59,095 nt of DNA from Algoriphagus sp. (GTDB lineage Bacteria; Bacteroidota; Bacteroidia; Cytophagales; Cyclobacteriaceae), in contig JAQSDM010000005.1 of assembly GCA_029945945.1 (NCBI GenBank), forward strand, positions 1,080,803-1,139,897, given 5' to 3'. The translations under genes and the position numbers were made by a program. How positions within the stretch are numbered: the first letter of the stretch is position 1; every line of letters begins with the position of its first letter. The notes beneath the pieces were generated by a model, which was not told where the DNA came from, searched no databases, and saw nothing but the letters and a program-made list of their open reading frames with translations. Shown one piece after another: positions 26,430-35,472 of this stretch.

Positions 26430-26534
26430 CCTGAAAACCTTTCAGCATCCTGCCTGTTATTAATCTGTAAAGCAGTTAATGCTTTTCTTCATAGTGCTGG
26501 GTTGAGCCGCTCCGAAAGGGGCGGTTCTTTTTTT
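26430..26534 (+). ncRNA. Candidate structured small RNA
   Basis: A plus-strand intrinsic terminator at 26504-26534 has no plus-strand gene in front of it for nearly 1.8 kb. Directly upstream a fold is visible: AACC-CAGCA (26436-26447, with a three-base bulge) pairs with TGCTGGGTT (26495-26503), enclosing the hairpin AAAGCA-GTTAA-TGCTTT (26469-26485). A weak promoter (TTCG, 17 bases, TATTTTCG ending at 26426) fits a start near 26432 and a 100-base RNA. Size and a closing stem with large internal loop resemble 6S RNA of the Bacteroidota type, but I cannot confirm this. A family search is needed. Confidence 0.45.
26504..26534 (+). terminator. Intrinsic terminator with GAAA loop
   Basis: The ten-pair stem from GAGCCGCTCC to GGGGCGGTTC around a GAAA tetraloop is followed by seven T. 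It is a very strong signal that points to a transcript upstream on the plus strand. Confidence 0.85.
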
Positions 26535-26660
26535 ACCCCATTCCGGATTAACTTTTTTTATTAAAAAAAGAAAGAATGCAACTCAACAGGAAAGACTTTG
26601 TGAAGCAAAAATCCTGAATCCCCAATCCGTTCGAATTCTTACCTTTGAAGTGTAAATTGA

Positions 26661-27230
<570 letters not shown>

Positions 27231-27234
27231 TTAA

Positions 27235-27789
27235 TCACCCTGCTGCCTCGTAGGCTTTTTTTAGCCAATCGATCACTTCATCTGTTATTTCAGATTCATG
27301 AGTTGCAGAGATTTTATGGCTGCACATGGCATTGGATTTTGTTTCCGCTTCCAGAATTCCTATTGCAGGTTGGCCTTTCAAATTAATCCCGATTTCATAT
27401 CGGGTTTTGGTTGCTGGAATCAGCATGGCGAATTGCTTTTTGCGCTTGACGCTGACGTAGGCATTTTTGGGAGCGAATTCAATGTCGTTTCCAAATCCCT
27501 CAATTGCTCCCAAAAGCTTTAAATAAATAGGCCAGAAATTCTCTTTTCCCTGGTACTGTTTTTTCACAAGTTCATCCTGATCCTCAGCTGAACCGGCATC
27601 CGTTTTCAGAGCTTTGTGTGCAACCAGATTGGCGAAACCATGTGAAAAGCTATGCTTTTCTTTGAGCAGTTTCAGGATTTCTCCATGCTTGCTCAACTTT
27701 TCGGACTGAACTAAAGCAATCCATTCTTCCAGACTTTTGCCCGTGTTTTTCTGAAGATTTTCAATCATTGTTTGGGTGCCGGCATCCAT
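27235..27789 (-). CDS. DUF4287/DUF5655 domain protein
   Basis: The 184-residue protein has an N-terminal DUF4287 domain (MIENLQKNTGKSLEEWIAL, KHSFSHGFANLVAHKAL) and a C-terminal DUF5655 domain with FAPKNAYVSVKRKKQFAML and GINLKGQPAIGIL. Function is unknown. A second start at residue 8 (MIENL) is equally possible. The gene is 13 bases downstream of the nuclease gene and likely in one unit with it. Confidence 0.85.
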   Translation of the reverse strand: MDAGTQTMIENLQKNTGKSLEEWIALVQSEKLSKHGEILKLLKEKHSFSHGFANLVAHKALKTDAGSAEDQDELVKKQYQGKENFWPIYLKLLGAIEGFGNDIEFAPKNAYVSVKRKKQFAMLIPATKTRYEIGINLKGQPAIGILEAETKSNAMCSHKISATHESEITDEVIDWLKKAYEAAG

Positions 27790-27802
27790 GGTATTTTGGG
27801 TT

Positions 27803-28795
27803 TTAATTTTCTAATTCTACTAAAACAGGGAAGTGGTCAGAACCTTGTATGAGCTGGTTTCTGATAGATTGGATCAAGGGATCATCTTTTTCCAGATTTG
27901 GGTTCCAGACTTTTCCCTGAATTACCTTCAGGCCCTGACTGACCAGAATATGATCAATCAGCACGTTTAATTGATCTCCCGTGATTCGATCCTTGTACCT
28001 GCTGGAATACGGAGTCCAGCCATAAGAATTCAATTTGGGCTTTGGTAAGGTTGATTTTAACACAAACTCAGGTTTCCAAAGATCGCCAAGCAGGATTTCA
28101 ACAGCACTTTTACTGAATTTATTTTCATAAAAATCAAGATCAAATCCATCGTTGATATCGCCCATCACAATGACTTGTTGTCCTTTTTCAAGGTAGTCAT
28201 CGCAGCGTTCGCGGATAGACAGACATTCTGCGAAAAGCTTCAACCTGTCCCTCTGAGATATTTGCTCAAATCTGGCGTAATCCACCATGTCAAAAATCCC
28301 CTTTGACTTGGTATGAGCAATGATCACCCTGCTGAAAAGCTGGTCATCCAACCCAAGAATACTCAATTCCAAAGGAGGACGATAATGCTCGTATTGCTCT
28401 TTGATGAGTCGGTTGGTGGTGTCAGTCAGAAATGGTTCATCAAATCTTTTTCCCGGACCAATTTCCGGAGTGAAAAGGACTTTGAGTTTATTGGGGTTGT
28501 AAAGTGCGCAGAGTTCCTGCTGTCCGGAGGAAGGAAATCCATGGATTCCTTTCAATGGTGAACCGGGTAGAAAATGTTGAGCCCAAGTTTCCAGCTGAAT
28601 GGTTGCGGTTTTACTTCCGTTTACCAGCGTATTGGGACCTTCGGCGATCCCGAGAAAATCCGGATCCATGGCCTGGACTATTTCGGCAAGCTGCTGACTT
28701 CGCTTGGCATCTTTCCCTGTGGTTTTGAGGGATCCGTCTTCTTCAAACAGATCCCTCATCCACTCCATATTGTAAACTGCGATTTTTGCTTTCAT
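27803..28795 (-). CDS. Endonuclease/exonuclease/phosphatase family protein
   Basis: The 330-residue protein has the EEP fold order: YNMEWMRDLF near the start, FLGIAEGPN with the metal-binding glutamate, VIIAHTKSKG in the middle, VIMGDINDGF with the catalytic Asp and Asn, and DHILVSQG and GSDHFPVLVELEN with the final Asp-His. It could cleave nucleic acids, phosphoinositides or other phosphodiesters; sequence alone does not say. No signal peptide is visible, so it is cytoplasmic. Confidence 0.88.
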   Translation of the reverse strand: MKAKIAVYNMEWMRDLFEEDGSLKTTGKDAKRSQQLAEIVQAMDPDFLGIAEGPNTLVNGSKTATIQLETWAQHFLPGSPLKGIHGFPSSGQQELCALYNPNKLKVLFTPEIGPGKRFDEPFLTDTTNRLIKEQYEHYRPPLELSILGLDDQLFSRVIIAHTKSKGIFDMVDYARFEQISQRDRLKLFAECLSIRERCDDYLEKGQQVIVMGDINDGFDLDFYENKFSKSAVEILLGDLWKPEFVLKSTLPKPKLNSYGWTPYSSRYKDRITGDQLNVLIDHILVSQGLKVIQGKVWNPNLEKDDPLIQSIRNQLIQGSDHFPVLVELEN

Positions 28796-28874
28796 AAAAA
28801 ATTCAGATTAAAGAAGTACCTAACTAAGTTAAATAATTGATTAATAGAGTTTTTAGAAAGCAGCGAAAATCATC

Positions 28875-30020
28875 TTAAACTTTGACGTAAATACGCTTTT
28901 TGTCCATCCATAATCCGATCAGCCAGATCAGCAGCATGTAGCTGATGGCAAAAAGGAAAGAAGCGTTTTTTGGTCCCAGCCAACTTGTATAGGCAGTTTC
29001 GTAGATCAGACCTCTCAGGTTGCCATCTCCAACCGGAATCATGGAAATAAGAGAAATCACGACTCCTGACAATACATAAAGGATCAATGGATTTCTGCCA
29101 AAAACTTGAAAGAAATAAGTCCAATTGGTGATTTTTTGAACCTCAATTACGAAGATCAATCCTGCCAGAATGATCAAATCCCATCCGACAGTCACCAATA
29201 CATACGGGCTTGTCCAGATTTTTTTGTTGATAGGGAAAAGCAAATCCCAAGCATAACTGAACAAGATCAGTACCACTCCAAGTGCCAGCAGATTTCTCAC
29301 TGTTGTTCCGGTATTTCCTTTGGACTGAATCATTTTACCGACGAGGTAACCTGCAATTACATTCACAATTGAAGTCAATGTGCTGAGAATTCCTTCCGGG
29401 TCAAAAGGAATTCCTTCTCCCATATACATTCTCTCAGCGCCTACGACCAATAAATCCAGTTTGATCGCTGCGTTTCCGGCAAGACCATAAGGGTCTCCGG
29501 CATCTCCGAAGAAATACATAATCGGCCAGTATAGAAGCAAAGCCAAACCGCTAAAAATCCATCCGAGTTTTTCTCCTCCAAAGTATAAAATCAAGGCTGC
29601 GAAAAAGTAGGATAAAGCAATACGCTGTAGTACACCAAAGAATCTAACTTCCGATAAAGTTATGAAAACTCTTTCTCCTGCCTCGTTGATGTCAAAGAAT
29701 GGAAAAGCATTCAGCAGCCAGCCGATCACAAATATGAGGAGCGTTCTTTTTCCAACTTTCTTTAAGAATTCGCTTCGTGGGATTTCCTGAAGCTTTTTCA
29801 TCGCAAAACTCATTGCATTACCGACCACGAAGAGGAAGGTGGGAAATACAAGATCCGTCGGGGTAAATCCATGCCAATCAGCGTGTGCTAGCGGAGCATA
29901 TAGATTATTCCAACTTCCCGGTGTGTTGACAATAATCATGAAAGCAATGGTAAGTCCACGAAGTACATCGAGAGCGAGATATCGGTTTCCTAAACCTGTT
30001 GAAATAGGGATTTGAGCCAT
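28875..30020 (-). CDS. HGSNAT-type acyltransferase (DUF5009 family)
   Basis: The 381-residue protein has about ten transmembrane helices and the family opening LALDVLRGLTIAFMIIVNTPG followed by WHGFTPTDLVFPTFLFVVG, with the histidine and aspartate seen in heparan-alpha-glucosaminide N-acetyltransferase relatives. It probably transfers acetyl groups across the inner membrane onto amino sugars. No PUL genes lie nearby. The end LIGLWMDKKRIYVKV is cytoplasmic in character. Confidence 0.87.
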   Translation of the reverse strand: MAQIPISTGLGNRYLALDVLRGLTIAFMIIVNTPGSWNNLYAPLAHADWHGFTPTDLVFPTFLFVVGNAMSFAMKKLQEIPRSEFLKKVGKRTLLIFVIGWLLNAFPFFDINEAGERVFITLSEVRFFGVLQRIALSYFFAALILYFGGEKLGWIFSGLALLLYWPIMYFFGDAGDPYGLAGNAAIKLDLLVVGAERMYMGEGIPFDPEGILSTLTSIVNVIAGYLVGKMIQSKGNTGTTVRNLLALGVVLILFSYAWDLLFPINKKIWTSPYVLVTVGWDLIILAGLIFVIEVQKITNWTYFFQVFGRNPLILYVLSGVVISLISMIPVGDGNLRGLIYETAYTSWLGPKNASFLFAISYMLLIWLIGLWMDKKRIYVKV

Positions 30021-30403
30021 AGTGAGTGGATTGATTGGTGGGTTTATTGGGTTTATTGGGATGATAACCTTGAAGCTTCAAGATAAAAGATTATCTCGTT
30101 TTATGCCTTTCCCCTGTCAAATTTCCACTTGATGTAGGGAAAAAAATTGGCAGAAAACCAAATGCCTCTTAAGCTTACTAATATGAAAAATGAGGATGTC
30201 AGAATGATACGATTGAAGAAAGCTTAGGCAGAAAGGAAACCTGGAATTGCTGAATAAGTCATAAGAGGATTCATTTTTTTTTCTTTAAAAATCAGGTAAA
30301 AGTCAACTCAGAAATTAATGTGATTATTTTTGAGTTGACTTGACTTTTTCTAATTTAGATAGTATTTAATGAATTGATTTTTAACAATTTAAATTTTTGA
30401 AGT
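30021..30403. other. Intergenic region before the subtilase pair
   Basis: This 383-base gap has no open frame I would call. It holds a GGGTTTATT direct repeat (about 30042-30060), a 14-base palindrome CTTGAAGCTTCAAG (30069-30082), and the inverted repeat listed at 30300-30341. The T run near 30275 and AT-rich stretch fit with a promoter region. Confidence 0.6.
30300..30341 (+). promoter_or_regulatory. 11-bp perfect inverted repeat with a -7 box between the arms
   Basis: AAGTCAACTCA (30300-30310) is repeated inverted as TGAGTTGACTT (30331-30341). TATTTTTG (30325-30332), a -7 consensus match, sits between or at the right arm. This could be an operator covering the promoter of the subtilase gene, or a transcribed hairpin. 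Confidence 0.4.
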
Positions 30404-31744
30404 ATGAAAAAGTTACTGATTTTAACTGTTTTGGCACTTGTAGCCTGGGGTTGTAATACTAAAATAGAATCCACTCACGAAACTGCATTGCCAGCAGATG
30501 ATCCATACTCCAAGGGTATTTTGGTTTTTCTTGACTCAAAGGATTTCACATCTGTTTTAGATGATGATCCGGATGCGTTTAATGAGGGTTGGACTCAGGA
30601 GCAAATTGAAAAATTAGCCTCCCCCAAAAAGGAGAAAATTAAAGAGTTCAGTAAAAAGAATTTCGATCTTGATTTAAAAGACGATGAGATCCATGTCGAA
30701 GTTGACTCCTGGTTCTTTGCGGGAAAAATTACTCCTATTCAACTTAGAAAAATTGAATCAAATATTAAAGTAATCGAAAACTACCCGAACTATGAGATTG
30801 ATGTCCATAGCAGAAAGCCCATGATGCAGGGCGGACCGGTAATTCAAAGTCGAAAACCCATGATGCAGGAGGAGTTGAGATATGATTCCGTTCGATTTGC
30901 GAGTGATTTGATTTTGCTTGCTGGTGGCGGGGATACTCTTGTGCCTAGGAAAAATGAAACAATCTGGATTGTGGATTCTGGAATTGATAAAAATCATCAG
31001 GATCTGAAATCTTCGGTTGACACAACAAGAGGCTTCTGCAATTTGCCAGGTGGAGCATGTGATCAATATGTGGATGAAAATGGACATGGAACCCTGATCG
31101 CAGGTGTAATAGGTGGAAAAGCCTTTAATCAAACCACTGCAGGAAATAACCAATATATAGGGATTAACGGAGTCTACCCTGGCGCAAAGATGGTCTCTGT
31201 CAGAGTTTTGGATTCAAGCGGAACTGGAACGTTAAACACATTTGCTGCCGGATTGGACTACCTTTTAACGAAAGTGGTAGCTGGCGATGTAGTCAATATT
31301 AGTCTTGGCAAGCCGGATGTTAATAATTGTAACTGGGGTCCTTTGGGACAGAAAATATCCAGACTGGCTATTGATAAAAACGTGACGGTGGTATTATCTG
31401 CAGGAAATGATACTTCACCATCCCTATCAAATTTCCCTGGTTGCATTGATAATGTTCCAAATATCATCACGGTTGGTTCTATTAATGTTTACTGTGCCGG
31501 AACGGAGTTTTTCTATTCAAGCTTCTCGAATTATGGTAAACCTTCCATTGATTGGGTTGCCCCAGGCGAACTGATTTTTTCTACCTATTTGAACAATGAG
31601 TACGGGTTGGTTTCCGGTACCTCATTCTCAGCAGCAATTGTTTCCGGAATAGTTTATGGTAAAGGAGGTGCTCCGGACACGCTTGGAATGGTAAGCAGAG
31701 GAGCAGATAGTAGTCAGTATTCAATCGCGTATTGGCGTAAATAA
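30404..31744 (+). CDS. Lipoprotein subtilase (S8 peptidase), copy 1
   Basis: The 446-residue protein has a lipoprotein signal (VLALVAWGC, cysteine 17), an inhibitor-I9-like prodomain (about 35-135), a linker with three P-x-x-Q repeats (PMMQ 139-142, PVIQ 145-148, PMMQ 152-155), and a subtilase domain with catalytic Asp191 (IVDSGID), His228 (NGHGT), Asn335 and Ser407 (GTSFSAA). It is a protease held at the outside or periplasmic face of a membrane; prodomain release is presumed to activate it. Ends with a terminator. It is a paralog of the next gene. Confidence 0.93.
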   Translation: MKKLLILTVLALVAWGCNTKIESTHETALPADDPYSKGILVFLDSKDFTSVLDDDPDAFNEGWTQEQIEKLASPKKEKIKEFSKKNFDLDLKDDEIHVEVDSWFFAGKITPIQLRKIESNIKVIENYPNYEIDVHSRKPMMQGGPVIQSRKPMMQEELRYDSVRFASDLILLAGGGDTLVPRKNETIWIVDSGIDKNHQDLKSSVDTTRGFCNLPGGACDQYVDENGHGTLIAGVIGGKAFNQTTAGNNQYIGINGVYPGAKMVSVRVLDSSGTGTLNTFAAGLDYLLTKVVAGDVVNISLGKPDVNNCNWGPLGQKISRLAIDKNVTVVLSAGNDTSPSLSNFPGCIDNVPNIITVGSINVYCAGTEFFYSSFSNYGKPSIDWVAPGELIFSTYLNNEYGLVSGTSFSAAIVSGIVYGKGGAPDTLGMVSRGADSSQYSIAYWRK

Positions 31745-31757
31745 AAAGCTGATAATG

Positions 31758-31790
31758 GCCCTTTTTGATCTTTTCAAAAAGGGCTTTTTG
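31758..31790 (+). terminator. Intrinsic terminator after the first subtilase
   Basis: GCCCTTTTTGA (31758-31768) pairs with TCAAAAAGGGC (31774-31784) and is followed by T's. The second subtilase therefore likely has its own promoter. Confidence 0.85.
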
Positions 31791-31868
31791 TGTTTTGGGT
31801 AAAATGAATTGCATTAAATTTTAATTGAGCATTCAAAAAGTTACATTAATGAAACAAATTTTTGAACC

Positions 31869-33086
31869 ATGAAAAAGCTGATTCTTTCCCTATTACTTTT
31901 CTCATTCACTTTCTCGGGATTCTCCCAGGAGAGTTATGTAGTTATCCTGAATGAAAGTCCGGTTGTTCAGGAGATGGAAGGAGATAATGATCGCCAAAAC
32001 CAGTCAACTAGAAATCTTAATAAGAGGAATGAAAAGTTGAATCGATTGGACGCATTCATCTCTGAGAAGAAGATCAATGTGGGTCAGGAAAGAAAATTTG
32101 TAGATGGAAGAGTGGGATTTGTTGCCCGGCTAAATGACTCAGAAATAGGGGATCTCTCTGGCGATCCCAGAGTAAAAGGAGTTTACATGGATTTTAAGAT
32201 GCAAAGCAGACCGATGATGCAGTCCGGAACTCCCATTATCCAAGGAACAAGGCCTATCATGCAGAGCTGGAATTACAATGAAAGCACCAAAGCGAGTTGT
32301 GCAATTGATTTGGCAGGCGGGTCTTCTGATTCAAGGTCCAGAAATACTTCTGTATGGGTTATTGACTCGGGAGTGGATCAAAACCACTTGGATTTGAGAG
32401 TAAATAGCAGCCAATCTTTTTCAAAATCATTTGTGGAAGGCGAGGGCCCGTATCAGGATTTTATCGGACACGGAACGCATTGTGCCGGAATTATCGGCGG
32501 AACAGGAGCGGGGAATCCGGGAGTTACCGGAGTTTCTGCAGGTGCAGATATTATTTCAGTGAAAGTGCTCGATCGCACTGGTGAAGGCAGTTGGTCAAGT
32601 CTGGTTTTGGCGCTTGATCATGTGATCAAGTTTGCCAAACGCGGAGATGTAATTTTAATGAGTTTGGGGGCAAATGTTAACGGATGCTCAAGTGAGACAC
32701 CTGTCCTTGGTGAGTTGATTCAGGAGATCGGCAGCCGGGGAATTTTTGTAGTCATGTCAGCTGGAAATGACTCAGGCTTTGCTGAAAACAACCTTCCTGG
32801 CTGTGTAAATGGGCCAAATGTATTTACGGTAGGTTCTCTTGATTCAAGTTGTCAGGATGGAATTAGCGGATGTTCCAGCTATTCAAATTTCGGTGCTCCG
32901 GTGGATTGGGCTGCACCAGGGAATTACATTTTCTCAACATTCCCCGGGAATTCATATCAGGTGATGTCTGGTTCTTCCATGTCTGCAGCCCTGGTTGCTG
33001 GAATTATTCATGCAAGAAACGGAGCTCCTAATTCAATTGGATCTATAGATTGCGGAGGAGCTTCTTATCAGATCCCTGGGCGCTAG
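31869..33086 (+). CDS. Secreted subtilase (S8 peptidase), copy 2
   Basis: The 405-residue protein has an ordinary signal peptide ending at FSGFSQ instead of a lipobox. After a prodomain of about 85 residues comes a linker with P-x-x-Q at 115-118 (PMMQ), 122-125 (PIIQ) and 129-132 (PIMQ), exactly seven apart, then the subtilase domain with Asp166, His201, Asn300 and Ser370 (SGSSMSAA). It shares layout, linker and C-terminal pattern (GAPxxxG) with the lipoprotein copy 125 bases upstream. The last 44 bases overlap the end of the convergent cyclase gene. Membrane anchoring is thus the main difference between the two. Confidence 0.92.
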   Translation: MKKLILSLLLFSFTFSGFSQESYVVILNESPVVQEMEGDNDRQNQSTRNLNKRNEKLNRLDAFISEKKINVGQERKFVDGRVGFVARLNDSEIGDLSGDPRVKGVYMDFKMQSRPMMQSGTPIIQGTRPIMQSWNYNESTKASCAIDLAGGSSDSRSRNTSVWVIDSGVDQNHLDLRVNSSQSFSKSFVEGEGPYQDFIGHGTHCAGIIGGTGAGNPGVTGVSAGADIISVKVLDRTGEGSWSSLVLALDHVIKFAKRGDVILMSLGANVNGCSSETPVLGELIQEIGSRGIFVVMSAGNDSGFAENNLPGCVNGPNVFTVGSLDSSCQDGISGCSSYSNFGAPVDWAAPGNYIFSTFPGNSYQVMSGSSMSAALVAGIIHARNGAPNSIGSIDCGGASYQIPGR

Positions 33087-35265
33087 CAGCCAGATTTTCA
33101 TTCATCTGTTCTATGTCTTTCTTAATGGTAGCGATTAGTTTCCGGTATTCAGGATTTTGTCGAATCGAATCAAAAGCCATGTTATTTTCAACCATGAAAT
33201 AATCTCTCCATCCAAGTTCATAAGCCAGCTTTAAGTTATTTATTGCTTCAGTTTCCTGGTTTTTCAACACATAACCCATCGAGATATATAGAGGTAAATT
33301 ATAATCTCTATCCCCATCCTCTATGGCATCAATTCGGATTTTTATGGCAATGTCTATTAACCTCTGTGCCTCTGACTTATTTTCTATGAGGGCTGCCAGA
33401 TAAAATGGAACAGGGAAATAAGGGTCAGAATCATATGCTTCGTTCATATTGAGCGACTGCTGAAGGTTTTCTTTTGCTAAACCCTGATTTTTCGAATAGA
33501 AAGAAATCAGTCCTGCAGCCTCGAAATGCCTGGATCCATGCTCAGTTCCCTCAATAAAAATTTTGGGTAAAAGCTCCAATGCCTCATCAGTTGAATTATC
33601 ACTTAAAAAAGAGTACGCATATTGCTCATAAGTGACAGGATCTTTTTGGATGGATAACGATTGGTCAAACCACTTTTTTGCTTCGATCTGGTTCCCAAGG
33701 ATTCGGTAAATCCATCCGGCAATCTGAAAAGGGATATAGTTCTTTGGATTTATGGCTGCAGATCTGGATTGAAGTTGAAGAGATTTATCTAATTGACCGT
33801 TTGAAAAATAGACCGTCGCCAGGTTTCCAATTGCTGATGACAAGTTAGGATTGAGCGCCAAAGCCTTTTCAAAAGAAACCTGAGACAAGTCCTTTCTGCC
33901 TTTGTAATAATAAGCGGAACCTTGAGAGCTAAATGCTTCAGATAGGTATGGGTCGATTTCAAGCGCTTTACTGCTGGCTTCCAGACTGTAATCCAACCAA
34001 TCCATTCCCAATCCAAAATAACTCATCTGGGAATATGCATCAGCTAATCCTGTATAAGCCATAGCGTAATCCGGATCTATTGAAATTGCTTTTTTAAATG
34101 TTTCTGCAGCGAGCAAATTGGTAGCTGAGTCATATTTATAATATTGATCGCGCCCTTTCAAATACATTTCATAAGCCGAAAAGCTTGATGTTTGAGCTTT
34201 CCCGATTTGATTTTGTTCTTCCACACTTAAGTTGGCATCCAACGCTTTTGCGATTTCCCTGGCAATTTCGGTTTGTACCAAAAAAATGTCTTTCGAGTCC
34301 CGATCGAAGCTTTCTTCCCAAAGATTCTTATCCTTGCTGACATCAACCAACTGCACGCTAATTCTGATTTTGTCTTCGTCCCACTGAACAGAACCAATCA
34401 GAATTGTACTGACATTCAGGGTTTCAGCAATTTCCTTCAATGAGGGTCTCCCTTTTTTATATTCCCGTACGGCGTCTTTGGAAATTACTTTCAGCGAATT
34501 AACCTTCGATATTTGGGAAATCACATCCGAGGTCAAGCCATCGGAAAAAAAGTCCTGATCCACGTTTCCGCTGAGGTTTTCAAATGGAAGGACTGCAACA
34601 GATTTTTCTCTGTCATCCCAATTTCGATTATCTCCAAAAATTGAGAATATCAAGTAGCCGACAAGGATGAAAACCGCAGAAATTCCAACCCAATATTTCC
34701 AAAGGTTTCTATCTTGAAATTTGATGTTTTGAAGAACTTCGTTTCTCTTGGGAACAGCAAGTGGAGTGTTTGTCAAGGCGTAAAGCTCTATTTCATTCTC
34801 GACATTTTTGAGGTTGAAAGCGCCTAGCTTGATTGCGGAAAAATCCAAACCGGTTGGAATATTTTGAAATACTTTTTCGGAAATCAATATGCTGGAAGGA
34901 GTACCGACACTTTGGATCCTTGAAGCGAGATTTACAGCATCTCCAAATACATCACCATGATCAAAAATGACCTCCCCGCTATGCAAACCAATTCGGAGTT
35001 CAAATTCTCTATTCTTTTTACAAAATTCCTGTATTTCTAAAGCCGCTGAAAGTGCTTCAGGAACAGTCTCGAAGACAGCCAATATACCATCACCAAGTTC
35101 TTTGATGATTTTTCCGCGATGCTTTTCGAAAATCTCTGTATGGGCAGCAAGATTTTTCTTCATCAACCGAAATGCAGCATCCTCATCCCGGCCCATCAAT
35201 CGGGTGTAGCCAACTATATCAGAAAAATAGACTACAGATAGTTTTCGGTTTAGTTCTTGGTTCAT
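33043..35265 (-). CDS. Class III nucleotide cyclase with membrane helix and TPR repeats
   Basis: The 740-residue protein begins with an adenylate/guanylate cyclase domain (about 8-180): metal aspartates Asp16 (FSDIVGYT) and Asp59 (ELGDG), and GDAVNLASRIQ. A transmembrane helix is at about 196-212 (ISAVFILVGYLIFSIFG). Next is a TolB/FlgO-like segment (SVAVLPFENLSGN, VISQISKVNSLKVIS, IRISVQLVD) and TPR repeats (YLKGRDQYYKYD through AYELGW). Similar proteins are frequent in Bacteroidota and Alphaproteobacteria; the product cAMP or cGMP is not certain. Its last 44 bases lie under the end of the subtilase gene. Confidence 0.92.
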   Translation of the reverse strand: MNQELNRKLSVVYFSDIVGYTRLMGRDEDAAFRLMKKNLAAHTEIFEKHRGKIIKELGDGILAVFETVPEALSAALEIQEFCKKNREFELRIGLHSGEVIFDHGDVFGDAVNLASRIQSVGTPSSILISEKVFQNIPTGLDFSAIKLGAFNLKNVENEIELYALTNTPLAVPKRNEVLQNIKFQDRNLWKYWVGISAVFILVGYLIFSIFGDNRNWDDREKSVAVLPFENLSGNVDQDFFSDGLTSDVISQISKVNSLKVISKDAVREYKKGRPSLKEIAETLNVSTILIGSVQWDEDKIRISVQLVDVSKDKNLWEESFDRDSKDIFLVQTEIAREIAKALDANLSVEEQNQIGKAQTSSFSAYEMYLKGRDQYYKYDSATNLLAAETFKKAISIDPDYAMAYTGLADAYSQMSYFGLGMDWLDYSLEASSKALEIDPYLSEAFSSQGSAYYYKGRKDLSQVSFEKALALNPNLSSAIGNLATVYFSNGQLDKSLQLQSRSAAINPKNYIPFQIAGWIYRILGNQIEAKKWFDQSLSIQKDPVTYEQYAYSFLSDNSTDEALELLPKIFIEGTEHGSRHFEAAGLISFYSKNQGLAKENLQQSLNMNEAYDSDPYFPVPFYLAALIENKSEAQRLIDIAIKIRIDAIEDGDRDYNLPLYISMGYVLKNQETEAINNLKLAYELGWRDYFMVENNMAFDSIRQNPEYRKLIATIKKDIEQMNENLAASAQGSDKKLLRNL

Positions 35266-35472
35266 AAAAAAGGTAAGACTAACTCGAATATAGAACTCGT
35301 AATTAGTTGGTTCAAGCTAGGAAATTTTGAGTATGTATAAAAGTCCTGATAATTTCGGTCTTGTACTTTTCTTTGCTGCCAGTATATTTTTCCTATAATT
35401 ATTTCGTCTGCCAGATTACTATACTAAGGCGAAAATTGATTGTGTGTCGCACAAACTCAGATTTATTAAGAC

